Assembly (NCBI GenBank): GCA_001942415.1
Contig: MKJX01000066.1
Coordinates: 1-64,000 of the forward strand
Reading direction: 5' to 3'
Source: Pseudonocardia sp. CNS-139
GTDB taxonomy: Bacteria > Actinomycetota > Actinomycetes > Mycobacteriales > Pseudonocardiaceae
Length of the DNA stretch: 64,000 nucleotides
The position numbers were made by a program, and so were the translations under genes. The notes below the pieces were generated by a model. That model ran no database searches. It was given only the letters and a program-made list of their open reading frames with translations, and was not told where the DNA came from. Below, piece after piece: positions 41,197 to 50,685 of this stretch; the first letter of the stretch is position 1; each line of letters opens with the position of its first letter.

Positions 41197-41359
41197 GTGA
41201 GCGCGCCGTCCCGTTCTACTGCCCGTACTGCGGGGAGGAGGACCTGCGGCCGGCCGAGCAGACCGACAGGGTGCCGCACGGCGCCTGGTACTGCGCGTCC
41301 TGCCTGCGCACGTTCGCACTGAAGATGATCGGAATCGGGGTTCGGAGGTGGCGCGGTGA
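41193..41359 (+). CDS. Small zinc-ribbon protein of the cys operon
   Basis: About 55 residues, beginning MSERAVPFYCPYCGEEDLRP and containing AWYCASCLRTFALKMIG. Two Cys-X2-Cys knuckles 27 residues apart suggest a zinc ribbon or rubredoxin-like metal site. It overlaps sirA by four bases and, after correcting one missing base near 41340, overlaps cysH by four bases, so it is translationally coupled to both. Small genes of this kind occur between sirA and cysH in other actinobacteria. A role in electron transfer or metal delivery is plausible but unproven. Confidence 0.75.
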
Positions 41360-42056
41360 GTGTTGCAACCGAAGTCGATCTGCGTGCGCTCGCCGAGCGC
41401 GGCGCCGCCGAGCTGGGTCCGGACGCCACCGCACAGCAGGTGCTGGCCTGGGCCGCGGAGACGTTCGGCGACCGGCTGGTCGTGGCGTCGAACATGCAGG
41501 ACGCCGTGCTGGTGGACCTGGCCGCGAAGGCACAGCCGGGCGTCGAGGTGCTGTTCCTCGACACCGGCTACCACTTCGCCGAGACGATCGCACCCGCGAC
41601 GCCGTCGAGACCGTGCACGACGTGCGGATCGTCAACGCGACGCCGGAGCACACCGTGGCGGAGCAGGACACGCTGCTCGGCAAGGACCTCTTCGCGCGCG
41701 ACCCCAACCGGTGCTGCGCGCTGCGCAAGGTCGAGCCGCTGCAGCGCACGCTGTCCGGCTACGACGCCTGGGTCACGGGCGTGCGCCGCGTCGAGGCCCC
41801 GACCAGGGCGAACACGCCGCTCGTCACCTACGACGACAAGTTCGGGCTGGTCAAGGTCAACCCGATCGCGGCGTGGAGCGACGAGGAGATGGACACCTAC
41901 ATCGGCGAGCACGGGATCCTGGTGAACCCGCTGGTCGCCGAGGGCTACCCGTCGATCGGCTGCGCCCCGTGCACCGCGAGGCCGGCTCCGGGCGCCGACA
42001 AGCGCTCGGGCCGCTGGGCGGGCACGGGCAAGATCGAGTGCGGGCTGCACGAATGA
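41356..42056 (+). CDS. cysH: Adenylyl-sulfate (APS) reductase, iron-sulfur type
   Basis: About 234 residues. Reduces APS to sulfite with thioredoxin. The nucleotide-binding region is FGDRLVVASNMQDAVLVDLA with LFLDTGYHFAET. The [4Fe-4S] cysteines are in PNRCCALRKVEPL and IGCAPCTARPA, and the catalytic Cys in KIECGLHE at the end. The two Cys pairs mean APS, not PAPS, is the substrate, which agrees with the lack of cysC in the operon. One base is missing near 41592. Four-base overlaps on both sides. Confidence 0.93.
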
Positions 42057-42968
42057 CCGCCACGCTGCCGGTCGCCCGGCGCTCGACGCACTGGACGCGC
42101 TGGAGAGCGAGTCGATCCACGTCTTCCGCGAGGTCGCGGGCGAGTTCGACCGGCCGGTGATCCTGTTCTCCGGCGGCAAGGACTCCACGGTGCTCGTGCA
42201 CCTGGCCGTCAAGGCGTTCGCGCCCGCGCCGGTGCCGTTCCCCCTGCTGCACGTCGACACCGGGCACAACTACCCGGAGGTCATCGACTTCCGGGACCGG
42301 CTGGCGCAGCGGCTGGGCCTGCGGCTGGAGGTCGCGCACGTCCAGGACTGGATCGACGACGGCCGCCTGGCCGAGCGCCCGGACGGCACGCGCAACCCGC
42401 TGCAGACCGTCCCGCTGCTCGACTCGATCAACGAGCACCGGTTCGACGCCGTGTTCGGCGGCGGACGCCGCGACGAGGAGCGGTCGCGCGCGAAGGAGCG
42501 GATCATCTCGCTGCGCGACGCGTTCGGCCGGTGGGACCCGCGCAAGCAGCGGCCCGAGCTGTGGAACCTCTACAACGGCCGGCACGCGCCCGGCGAGCAC
42601 GTCCGGGTGTTCCCGATCTCCAACTGGACCGAGCTCGACGTCTGGCGTTACATCCAGCGCGAGGGCATCGAGCTGCCGTCGATCTACTTCGCGCACGACC
42701 GCCCGGTGTTCCGCCGCGACGGGATGTGGCTGGCGGAGGGGCCGTGGGGCGGGCCGCGCGGCGCCGAGGCCATGGAGACGCGGTCGGTGCGCTACCGCAC
42801 CGTCGGCGACGGCTCGTGCACCGGCGCGTCGAGTCCACCGCGACCTCCCTGGACGAGGTGATCGCCGAGGTCATGGCGTCGCGGCTGACCGAGCGCGGCG
42901 CCACACGCGCCGACGACCGCCTCTCCGAGGCGGCCATGGAGGACCGGAAGCGCGAGGGCTACTTCTGA
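42053..42968 (+). CDS. cysD: Sulfate adenylyltransferase subunit 2
   Basis: About 305 residues. PP-loop ATP pyrophosphatase: [20 protein letters not shown], then [20 protein letters not shown] and [20 protein letters not shown]. The C-terminal [20 protein letters not shown] and [20 protein letters not shown] are standard. With CysN it makes APS from sulfate and ATP. Frameshifts near 42077 and 42828 interrupt the ends. It overlaps cysH by four bases and cysN starts three bases after its stop. Confidence 0.94.
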
Positions 42969-42970
42969 GC

Positions 42971-44239
42971 ATGGGCAAGGACCTTCTGCGCTTCGCCACC
43001 GCCGGCAGCGTCGACGACGGGAAGTCGACGCTGGTCGGGCGGCTGCTCTACGACACGAAGTCGGTGCTCGCCGACCAGATCGAGGCCGTGCAGCGCGCGT
43101 CCGTCGACAAGGGCTCGCGACGCCGGACCTGTCGCTGCTGGTCGACGGCCTGCGCGCCGAACGCGAGCAGGGCATCACGATCGACGTCGCGTACCGCTAC
43201 TTCGGCACGCCGACGCGCGAGTTCGTGCTGGCCGACACCCCCGGGCACGTCCAGTACACGCGCAACACGGTCACCGGGGCGTCCACAGCGGAGCTGGCCG
43301 TGCTGCTCGTCGCGCCCGCGCCGGCGTCGTCGAGCAGACCCGGCGGCACGCGGCGGTGCTCGCGCTGCTGCGCGTGCCGCGGCTGGTGCTCGCGATCAAC
43401 AAGATCGACCTGGTCGACTACGACGAGGCCGTGGTCACCGCGATCGCCAAGGACTTCGCCGGGCTCACCCGCTCGCTGGGGTTCGCCGACGAGGCCGTGG
43501 TGACGATCCCGCTGTCCGCGCTGGTCGGCGACAACGTCGTCGAGCGCTCGGAGCGCACGCCCTGGTACACCGGGCCGACGCTGCTCGGACACCTCGAGTC
43601 GGTGCCCGTCACGGGGCCGGAGGTCGCCGCGCCGTTCCGGATGGCCGTGCAGTACGTCATCCGCGAGCACGGCCAGGAGTACCGCGCTACGCCGGGCAGA
43701 TCGCGGCCGGCACCGTCGCACCGGGCGACGAGGTCGTCGTGCTCCCGGGCGGGGCGCGCACCACCGTGTCCGGCGTCGAGACGGCGGACGGGCCGCTCGA
43801 CGCGGCCACCGCGGGACGCAGCGTCACCGTGCTGCTGGCCGACGACATCGACATCTCCCGCGGCGACGTGCTCGCGTCGGCCGCGCAGCCGCCGCAGGTC
43901 ACCGACGAGGTCGAGGCCACGCTCTGCTGGCTGGCGGAGAAGCCGCTGCGGCCAGGGGCCCGGCTGCTGCTCAAGCACGGGACGCGCACCACGCAGGTGA
44001 TCGTCGGGGCGCTCGGCGAGCGGCTCTCGCTCGACGGCGACACGCCCGCGTTCACCGACCCGCCGGAGCAGCTCGGGATCAACGACATCGCGCACGCGAC
44101 GCTGCGCACCGCCGACCCGCTGCCCGTCGACCCCTACGCGCAGGTACGCGCCACCGGGAGCTTCCTGCTGATCGACCCGCCGACCGGCAACACGCTGGCC
44201 GCCGGGCTCGTGGGCGCCCCGCTGGCGCTGCCCGGATAG
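42971..44239 (+). CDS. cysN: Sulfate adenylyltransferase subunit 1 (GTPase)
   Basis: About 423 residues. EF-Tu-like GTPase that drives APS formation. G1 is [21 protein letters not shown]3 [14 protein letters not shown]4 [13 protein letters not shown]. Later domains include [20 protein letters not shown] and [20 protein letters not shown]. No APS-kinase (CysC) domain is fused to the C-terminus, which fits an APS reductase pathway. Three frameshifts near 43120, 43320 and 43688 make this one of the most damaged genes in the window. Confidence 0.93.
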   Translation: MGKDLLRFATAGSVDDGKSTLVGRLLYDTKSVLADQIEAVQRASVDKGSRRRTCRCWSTACAPNASRASRSTSRTATSARRRASSCWPTPPGTSSTRATRSPGRPQRSWPCCSSRPRRRRRADPAARGGARAAARAAAGARDQQDRPGRLRRGRGHRDRQGLRRAHPLAGVRRRGRGDDPAVRAGRRQRRRALGAHALVHRADAARTPRVGARHGAGGRRAVPDGRAVRHPRARPGVPRYAGQIAAGTVAPGDEVVVLPGGARTTVSGVETADGPLDAATAGRSVTVLLADDIDISRGDVLASAAQPPQVTDEVEATLCWLAEKPLRPGARLLLKHGTRTTQVIVGALGERLSLDGDTPAFTDPPEQLGINDIAHATLRTADPLPVDPYAQVRATGSFLLIDPPTGNTLAAGLVGAPLALPG

Positions 44240-44244
44240 CCCTC

Positions 44245-45002
44245 ATGGAACCCGTTCTCGTCGCCGTCGCGCACGGCAGCCGGGACCCGCGTTCGGCGGC
44301 GGCCGTCGCCGGGCTGGTGGCGGAGGTCCGCCGCCAGCGTCCGGGGCTCGACGTGCGCCTGAGCTTCCTCGACCTGTCCGCGCCGCGGCTGCCCGACGTG
44401 CTGGGCGCCGTCGCCGCGGACGGACACCGGCGGGCGGTCGTGGTGCCGCTTCTGCTGGGTCGCGCCTACCACGCCCGGGTCGACGTGCCCGGCGAGGTGA
44501 GCCGCGCCGCCCGCCGGCACCCCCACCTCGACATCGCCGTCGCCGACGTGCTCGGCCCGCGCAGCGCGCTGCTGGAGCGCGCGGCGCTGGACCGGCTCGC
44601 CGCCGCCGCCGGCCCGCTCGCCGACCCCGGACTCGGAGTCGTGCTCGCCGGCGTCGGCTCGTCGCACGCCCCGGCCAACGCGGCCGTCGCCCGGGTGGCC
44701 GCCCGCTGGGCGCGGCGGTTCGGCTGGGCAGGGGCCAGCGCGGCGTTCGCCACGGCGGCACCGGGCGTGCCCGACGCCGTCGCGCGGCTGCGGGAGGCGG
44801 GGGCGCGGCGGGTCGCCGTGGCGCAGTGGGTCCTCGCCCCCGGGCTCCTGCCCGACCGGATCGAGCACGCGCCCGCACCGCGGGCCCCGACGTGCAGGTC
44901 GCGGCCCCCCTGGCCGCCCATCCCGCCGTCGCGGCCCTGGTGGCCGACCGCTACGCAGCGGCCACCGTGCCGGCCACCGAGGAGCGCGCCGCCGCCGGCT
45001 GA
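44245..45002 (+). CDS. Sirohydrochlorin chelatase (CbiX/SirB type)
   Basis: About 253 residues with two CbiX half-domains. The N-terminal half begins VLVAVAHGSRDPRSAAAVAG with the metal-binding His, then VVVPLLLGRAYHARVDVPGE. The second half has VLAGVGSSHAPANAAVARVA. It inserts ferrous iron (or cobalt) into sirohydrochlorin, supplying siroheme for SirA. One base is missing near 44875, restoring VQVAAPLAAHPAVAALVADR and a stop at 45002. The position matches mycobacterial che1 after cysH. Confidence 0.9.
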
Positions 45003-45112
45003 CCTGCCCCCGCTGACCTCGCCCCCGCCGACCTGCCCCCGCCCTCCCAGGGGGGCGACCCCGGGTCCAGCCTATCGGCGCCCGGCCTTCGCGCGGGGGT
45101 GCCGGCGAAAGC

Positions 45113-45140
45113 TGTGGACAACCGTGCGCGACGTGGACAA
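45113..45140. other. Pair of DnaA-box-like motifs
   Basis: TGTGGACAA (45113-45121), the reverse complement of the high-GC DnaA box TTGTCCACA, is followed by CGTGGACAA (45132-45140), one mismatch away, 19 bp later in the same orientation. No AT-rich unwinding region or dnaA/dnaN gene is near, so this is not an origin. Between 45003 and 45112 there is only Pro-coding-like CCCCCGCCGACCT repetition. Confidence 0.3.
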
Positions 45141-45165
45141 CTCCGTGCGTACGGGTCACGGGCGC

Positions 45166-45235
45166 ACCGCACACACGTCCCGGACTCGGCACACATGGCA
45201 GAACATGTGTGCGGGGTCCGGGAGGTGTGTGCGGT
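45166..45235. repeat. 70-bp palindromic repeat (family R2), copy 3
   Basis: Outer arms ACCGCACACACGTCCCGGA / TCCGGGAGGTGTGTGCGGT and a perfect inner dyad CACACATG / CATGTGTG around GCAGAA. It follows the sirohydrochlorin chelatase gene in the 594-bp gap before the TauE gene. It is close in sequence to copy 1 (14290-14359). Confidence 0.8.
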
Positions 45236-45310
45236 CGTTTGTCTCCGCAACGGACGCCATTCGCGAGAAGTCCGGACATTTCGCCGCCGTCCCGTAGCGC
45301 GGACACCCCG

Positions 45311-45339
45311 TTGTCCTGCGGGAACGCGCGTACCACGAT
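45311..45339 (+). promoter_or_regulatory. Promoter of a leaderless small ORF before the sulfite exporter
   Basis: TTGTCC (45311-45316) and CACGAT (45334-45339) are 17 bp apart. The -10 ends six bases before GTG 45346, so translation would begin at the transcript's 5' end. Confidence 0.5.
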
Positions 45340-45345
45340 GGGGTG

Positions 45346-45483
45346 GTGACCGCGACCGCGCCGCTGCCCGCCGATTCCCGGCGTGCCCCCGGCGGGTCGA
45401 TGCGGGCCTTCCTGGGCGTCGACCTCGAGTGGTTCTGGCCGTCGCGCCGCTACCACGCCTACGACGAACTCTGTCGCCGCTGA
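45346..45483 (+). CDS. Small ORF (45 residues), possible leader peptide upstream of TauE gene
   Basis: Starts VTATAPLPADSRRAPGG and ends FWPSRRYHAYDELCRR. It has a good promoter in leaderless spacing and a Cys codon three codons before its TGA. It does not match the Arg-X-His-X-Asp-Leu leader pattern seen at 39322 and 50443, so a regulatory role is a guess. It ends 113 bases before the exporter start. The intervening 45484-45596 shows only the GGAG site before ATG 45597. Confidence 0.4.
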   Translation: MTATAPLPADSRRAPGGSMRAFLGVDLEWFWPSRRYHAYDELCRR

Positions 45484-45596
45484 CGTTCCGACCGCCCCAC
45501 CGGGCGGGATCTCGCTGACGCACGACCTCTCGCGTTGACGCGCGCCCCGGGTGCGCGCAGGTCCCGCACGTCCTCCCCCACCACCGGAGCATCCCC

Positions 45597-46515
45597 ATGC
45601 AAGCACTGATCATCTTCGCCCTCGTGGGCTTCGGCGCCCAGCTCGTCGACGGCGCGCTGGGCATGGCCTACGGCGTCACGTCGACGTCGCTGCTGCTGCT
45701 CGCCGGCGTCAACCCGGCGGCGGCCAGCGCGTCGGTGCACCTGGCCGAGGTCGGCACCACGCTCGTCGCGGGCGCGTCGCACTGGCGGTTCGGCAACGTC
45801 GACTGGAAGCTCGTGCTCCGCCTCGGCGTGCCCGGCGCGGTCGGCGCGTTCCTCGGCGCGACCGTGCTGTCGGCCCTGTCCACCGAGGACGCCGCCCCGT
45901 ACATGGCCGGGGTGCTGCTCGCGCTGGGCGTCTACATCCTGTGGCGGTTCTCGGTGCGCCCGCCGCGGGTGTCGGCGGCGCGCGTCTCGCCGCACCGCTC
46001 GAAGTTCCTGTCGCCGCTCGGTCTGGTCGCCGGGTTCGTCGACGCGTCCGGCGGTGGCGGCTGGGGCCCGGTGGCGACGCCCGCGCTGCTGACCGCCGGC
46101 CGCACCGCCCCGCGCACGGTCGTCGGATCCGTCGACACGTCCGAGTTCCTGGTCGCGCTCGCGGCGAGCATCGGCTTCCTGATCGGGCTCGGCACCGAGG
46201 TGCTCGACCCGTGGACCAGTCGGCGGGCTGCTGCTCGGCGGTGTGCTCGCCGCGCCGCTCGCCGCCTGGCTGGTCACGAAGATCCCGGCGCCGCTGCTCG
46301 GCACGCTGGTCGGCGGCCTGATCATCATCACCAACGCGCGCACCATCATGCGGGCGCTGGACATCAGCGGCGGCGCCAGCACCACCGTCTACCTGGTGAT
46401 CGTGGGCGTCTGGGCGGCGGCGGTCGCCATCGCGGTCGCGAAGCTGCGCCAGCGCGCGTCGGCGCCCGCGGAGGAGCCGGAGCAGGAGCCGGTCGCGGCG
46501 GCCAAGGAGGACTGA
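45597..46515 (+). CDS. TauE/SafE family sulfite or sulfonate exporter
   Basis: About 306 residues with seven or eight hydrophobic spans. The family repeat is visible: GFGAQLVDGALGMAYGVTST at the start and GLVAGFVDASGGGGWGPVAT in the centre, each with the conserved Gly-rich re-entrant motif. One base is missing near 46217, restoring GLLLGGVLAAPLAAWLVTKI. Placed after the sulfate-reduction genes, it probably exports excess sulfite or imports/exports sulfonates or thiosulfate. Confidence 0.9.
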
Positions 46516-46559
46516 GGAGGGGATCCGGGCCCGGTCGTCGACTGCCTACCGTGAACGCC

Positions 46560-47396
46560 ATGACCACGCTGACGATCGGGCTGTTCCTGCACCACCGCAC
46601 CCTCCAGAGCGACCCGGCCGTGGCGGCCCGGGTCGCCGAGCGCGCCGAGGAGCTGGGCTACGACTCGCTCTGGGCCGGCGAGCACGTCGTGCTGCCGAGC
46701 CCGCGCGTCGCCGCGTCGCCGATGGAGCCCGGCGACCCGATCCTCGACCCCGTCGTGCTGCTCTCGCACCTCGCCGCGCGCACCCGGCGGGTCCGGCTCG
46801 GCACCGGCGTGATCGTGCTGCCGCAGCGCAACCCGCTCGTGCTCGCCAAGCAGCTCGCGACGCTCGACGTGCTGTCCGGCGGGCGGCTCGTCGTCGGCGT
46901 CGGCGCCGGGTACCTGGAGCCGGAGCTGACGGCGATCGGCGTCCCCATGGACGAGCGCGGCGCGCGCACCGACGAGTACCTCGCGGCCATGCGCGCCCTC
47001 TGGACGCAGGACGCCCCCGAGTACGCCGGCAAGCACGTGCGGTTCGCCGGGGTGGACGCGCACCCGCGGCCGGTGCAGCAGCCGCTGCCGGTGGTGATCG
47101 GCGGCCACACCCCGGCCGCGCACCGGCGCGCGGCCCGCGACGCCGACGGCTGGTACGGCTTCCGGCTCTCCCCCGCGGCGACCGCCGAGCACGTCGCCGG
47201 GCTGCGCGCCGCGGCGGAGGCGGCCGGGCGCGAGCGCCCGCTGCACGTCACGGTCACGCCGGAACGGCCGCTCGACGCCGCCGCGGCGGCCGAGTACGCG
47301 GCGGCCGGCGCCGACCGGCTGGTCGTCGCCCCGTACCCGGACGACGAGCTGGACCGCCTCCTGGACCGCAACGCGCCCGCCGCGCTCGGTCTCTGA
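46560..47396 (+). CDS. LLM class F420/flavin-dependent oxidoreductase
   Basis: 278 residues, intact. Luciferase-like barrel: ERAEELGYDSLWAGEHVVLP, RTRRVRLGTGVIVLPQRNPL, KQLATLDVLSGGRLVVGVGA with YLEPELTAIGVPMDERGART, and VVIGGHTPAAHRRAARDADG. These are typical of the actinobacterial TIGR03619-like F420-dependent group. The substrate is unknown. TACCGT (46547-46552) seven bases before ATG 46560 gives a leaderless message. It lies just after the TauE gene but has its own promoter. Confidence 0.88.
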   Translation: MTTLTIGLFLHHRTLQSDPAVAARVAERAEELGYDSLWAGEHVVLPSPRVAASPMEPGDPILDPVVLLSHLAARTRRVRLGTGVIVLPQRNPLVLAKQLATLDVLSGGRLVVGVGAGYLEPELTAIGVPMDERGARTDEYLAAMRALWTQDAPEYAGKHVRFAGVDAHPRPVQQPLPVVIGGHTPAAHRRAARDADGWYGFRLSPAATAEHVAGLRAAAEAAGRERPLHVTVTPERPLDAAAAAEYAAAGADRLVVAPYPDDELDRLLDRNAPAALGL

Positions 47397-47488
47397 GGCC
47401 CGCCGCGAACACAGCGGGGCTTCAGGAATCGCGTGCTTCCATGGCCGTCCCAACTCGTGGACGAGCACGCGGACGATCGGAGTGACCC

Positions 47489-48399
47489 GTGGCAGGAGGC
47501 GGCCGGCCTTGGTCGACCGGCAGGGCGGTGGCGGTGGCCGTGGTGGTCACCGCCGTCGTGGTCGCGGGGGGTGTGCTCATGTTCCGGTTCGTGACGGCGC
47601 CGACGACCGTCCCCGGCCAGGCCCAGTCCCCGTCCGCCACGGCGACGAGCCGGCCGGCCGGGCCGACCGAGGAGGGCCGGCCGGAGCTGGGCCCGCCCGG
47701 CCGGATCGCGCTGTCGTCCGACGGCAACCAGCACGACCCCGACGACTGGGCGGGCGCGGCGACGGAGCTGGCGATCCTCGCGCACGCCGGCCTGCAGCCC
47801 AACGTCGTGCACTACACCTACGACGACCACATCTGGGACACCGACGAGTCGATGCGCGCGAACATGCGCGACACCGTCCTGGGCGGGGGCGAGCAGCTCG
47901 GGTTCGACATGTCCCGCTTCTACGACGCCGCCGTCCCGTCCGAGCTCGACGCGGGCGTGCGGAACCTGACGGCCGAGATCGACGCCTCCACCGCGGACGA
48001 CCAGCTGTGGCTCGTGATGGCCGGGCCGATGGAGGTCGCGTGGATGGCGCTCGACGCGGCCGAACCCGAGGCCCGCCAGCACGTCAAGTGCGTGACGCAC
48101 GGCGACTGGAACATGGAGCACGGGCGCGACGACCACGGCGGCCACGACTTCGACGACCTGATCGAGATGGGCTGCCAGGACCGGCACCTGGAGGACCAGA
48201 ACAGCAACCTCGGCGAGACCGACATGTCCGACTGGGACTACCTGCTCGACGGCGACGACGACCAGCACTGGCTGCACTCGCGCATCGAGCTGCTCGGCAA
48301 CGGCGACGTCTCGGACGCGGGATGGTCTACTACGTGATCACCGGCGAGGAGGCGGTCACCCGCCCGGAGCTGCGGTCCTTCCTCCAGTCCGACCAGTAG
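47489..48399 (+). CDS. Membrane-anchored protein with nucleoside-hydrolase-like domain
   Basis: About 303 residues. One N-terminal transmembrane helix (AVAVAVVVTAVVVAGGVLMF), a short Ser/Thr/Pro linker, then an extracytoplasmic domain beginning GRIALSSDGNQHDPDDWAGA. The early Asp-rich strand and WLVMAGPMEVAWMALDA resemble the nucleoside-hydrolase-like fold of secreted sugar-acting proteins. It is rich in Asp and His (ELGRDDHGGHDFDDL-type region near 48125-48160), so metal binding is likely. One base is missing near 48318. Function unassigned. Confidence 0.6.
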
Positions 48400-48414
48400 A
48401 TCGGTAGCGGGGTG

Positions 48415-50332
48415 CTACGCCGCCTCCGCCGCGGCGGCGTGCAGGGTGCGCAGCACCGCACGGGCCACGGCGCGTTGTAGCGCAGGCTCTGTGCGTTCAT
48501 GCCGGGCCGGGTGAACGCGCCCGCGACCTTCACCGTGGTGTGCGGGCCCACGGCGAACCGGCGCGGGTGCACCCGCCCGGCCGCGTCGACCAGCGCCCCG
48601 TCCGCCGGGCGCACGCGGATCAGGCCGGTGTTGCGCAGCGGGGTGCCGTCGCTGTCGGTGAGGACCTCCTCGGTCACCGCCCCGTCCCGGACGAGCGACG
48701 CGAGCAGCGGGTCGCCCGTGCGCGACGCACTCGGGTCGGGCAGCCGCGCGTCCACGAGCACCCGTGCGGTGACGGGCGGCGCCCCGGCGAGCGTCTCGCT
48801 GCCGGCCCGGAACCCGTCCGCGCCGGCCTCGACCCACATGCCGGCGCCGAGGAAGTCGACGAGCCCGGCCCGCGACAGCGCGAGCAGCTCGCGCACGCGG
48901 AAGCCGGGCGGCCCGCTCGCGACCGCGTTGAAGAAGCCCTGCCACCACCTCAGGTCGAACGCCCGCGACCGCGGCGAGAGCACCCCGGCCCCGTTCAGCC
49001 GGCTGACCTCGGTGTAGACCGACAGCATCGCGACGAACGCGCCGAGGTGCGCGGTGTGCGCGGGGTCCACGTGCTGGCGCAGGTCCTCGGCGATCCGCTC
49101 GCGCACGAGCGGCTGCAGCGCGGCGAGGTCTCCTGCTCGCAGGCCGTCGAGCGGGCGGTCGAGGGCGCCGAAATCGATGCGGTCCACCGGGTCCGGCACG
49201 GCCGTGACCAGCAGGTCCGTCATCGCCGGGGAGTCCCAGTCGAGCGCGGCGTACCGGGTGGCGAACTCCTCCCACGCCACCGTCACGCGGCCGGGGTGGC
49301 CGCGGAACAGCTCGTGGTACCAGCCCCAGGCGATCTCCTTGGCCATCAGCGGCCAGACCTGCTCCCGCAGCTCCACCGGCCCGCCCGCGGCGATCAGCGG
49401 GTCGATCGCGGCGGGGCCGAGGAACCGCGGCAGCGGCGGGCGTCCGGCGCGCAGCGCGTAGTGCGTCTTGGAGTGGTAGATCGAGCCGCGCCGCGACCCC
49501 GCGACCAGCCGCGGCTCCGCCCCGGACGGCACGTAGCGCAGTCCGTCCCGGCCCGAGCCGTCGGGCTCGAAGCGGCCGCCGCGGCCCTCGAAGAGCAGCA
49601 CCACGAGATCGACGAACGCCAGCCCCAGACCGCGGACCAGCACCGTCTCCCCGGGCTCGATCACCGAGAGGTCCGAGTCGGACGTCTGCTCGGGCGGCAG
49701 GTAGCGCAGGCCGAGCGCTCCGGCCCGCTCGACGAGGTCCCGCTCGTCGGGCGTCGGGGCGGCGTCGAGGTGCCCGGACGCCAGCACGACCGCGTCGACG
49801 TGCAGCGTGGGCTCCCCGGCCAGGTGCACCGCCTGCAGCGGGCCGTCCTCGCTCAGCCCGGTGGCGCGTGTCGGGTGGACGTGCACGCGGACGCCGGCCG
49901 GCAGCCCGGCGACCACCTCGCGCAGCACCCACGTCAGGTACGCGCTCTGCAGCCGCCGCGACGGGAACGTGGACGCGGTGACCGCACGCAGCTCGGGCGC
50001 CAGCTCCGGCCCGACGCCGAGCGGGGCCGGCGCCTCCGGGTGGCCGTCCTGCTGAAGCCGCTGCGCCCAGTCCCAGAACGACGGGCCGGGCTGCACCGGG
50101 CCCTCGCAGACCACCGAGTCGTCGGTGAACATCGTGACGTCGGCGGCCATCGAGTTCATCGCCAGCAGCGGCGACTGCGCGTGCCGCCACACCCGCCCGG
50201 CGCGGCCGGGTAGGGGTCGACCAGGTGCACGTCGAGCCGGGTGCCGGGCAGCAGCTCCGGCGCGCTGGCCCCGATGCGCTCCAGGATGCCGACGCCGCGG
50301 GGACCGGCGCCGACGATCGCGATGGCAGGCAT
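48415..50332 (-). CDS. FAD/NAD(P)-binding protein (HpyO/COG4529-like)
   Basis: About 640 residues. The dinucleotide fold is AIAIVGAGPRGVGILERIGA at the N-terminus. Other family markers are LLAMNSMAADVTMFTDDSVV, FPSRRLQSAYLTWVLREVVA, VDAVVLASGHLDAAPTPDER and ETVLVRGLGLAFVDLVVLLF. The C-terminus reads TVKVAGAFTRPGMNAQSLRY. Frameshifts near 50205 and 48470. Related proteins include N-hydroxylating monooxygenase-like enzymes; the substrate is unknown. A Cys-containing leader peptide lies 48 bases upstream, linking the gene to sulfur or cysteine status. Confidence 0.82.
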
Positions 50333-50380
50333 GACGGAGGGACTCCTCTCGCAGGCGGCGGACGGGAAGCGGTCCGGGCC

Positions 50381-50443
50381 TCAGAGAGCGGCGCACGTGC
50401 GGCACAGGTCCACGTGCCACCGGCGCGTGAGCTGCGTCCCCAC
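50381..50443 (-). CDS. Cys-containing leader peptide of the FAD/NAD(P)-binding gene
   Basis: 20 residues: VGTQLTRRWHVDLCRTCAAL. Same pattern as the sulfur-operon leader (Arg-Arg-X-His-Val-Asp-Leu) and with two Cys codons near the end. TACAGT (50456-50451, minus) lies seven bases before GTG 50443, so it is read from the 5' end of the transcript. Its stop is 48 bases before ATG 50332. The match of peptide pattern and promoter spacing makes a chance ORF unlikely. Confidence 0.72.
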   Translation of the reverse strand: MGTQLTRRWHVDLCRTCAAL

Positions 50444-50450
50444 GCGCTCG

Positions 50451-50478
50451 ACTGTACGAGCGCGATCCGCCACGATCC
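50451..50478 (-). promoter_or_regulatory. Promoter of the minus-strand leader peptide
   Basis: On the minus strand TGGATC (50478-50473), 16-bp spacer, TACAGT (50456-50451), then seven bases to the leader GTG. The rest of the divergent gap, 50479-50685, carries a GGGGCGGAG site for the plus-strand LamG gene but no other element I can name. Confidence 0.55.
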
Positions 50479-50685
50479 ACCGATCAGGGCGCACGGCACA
50501 CCCGACCGCGCCCGCCGTGCCCCGATCGGGGGTCATCCGAGCCGGGCGAACCGCTCCCCGATCGGCTTGGAATTGACCGTGACCCGACGCGACCAAGGTC
50601 GTTGGGACGTTTGCGGGCCCGGCTCTATCCCGAGCCCGGGCGACCAGAACTTCGAGGGGCGGAGATCACACTGCGTAGCGGCCTG

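Noticed and set aside
39740-44239. PAPS-dependent pathway with CysC
   Set aside because: No APS-kinase gene or fused domain is present and CysH has the iron-sulfur cysteines of an APS reductase.
45003-45240. Replication origin
   Set aside because: Only two DnaA-like boxes, no AT-rich region, and no replication genes nearby.
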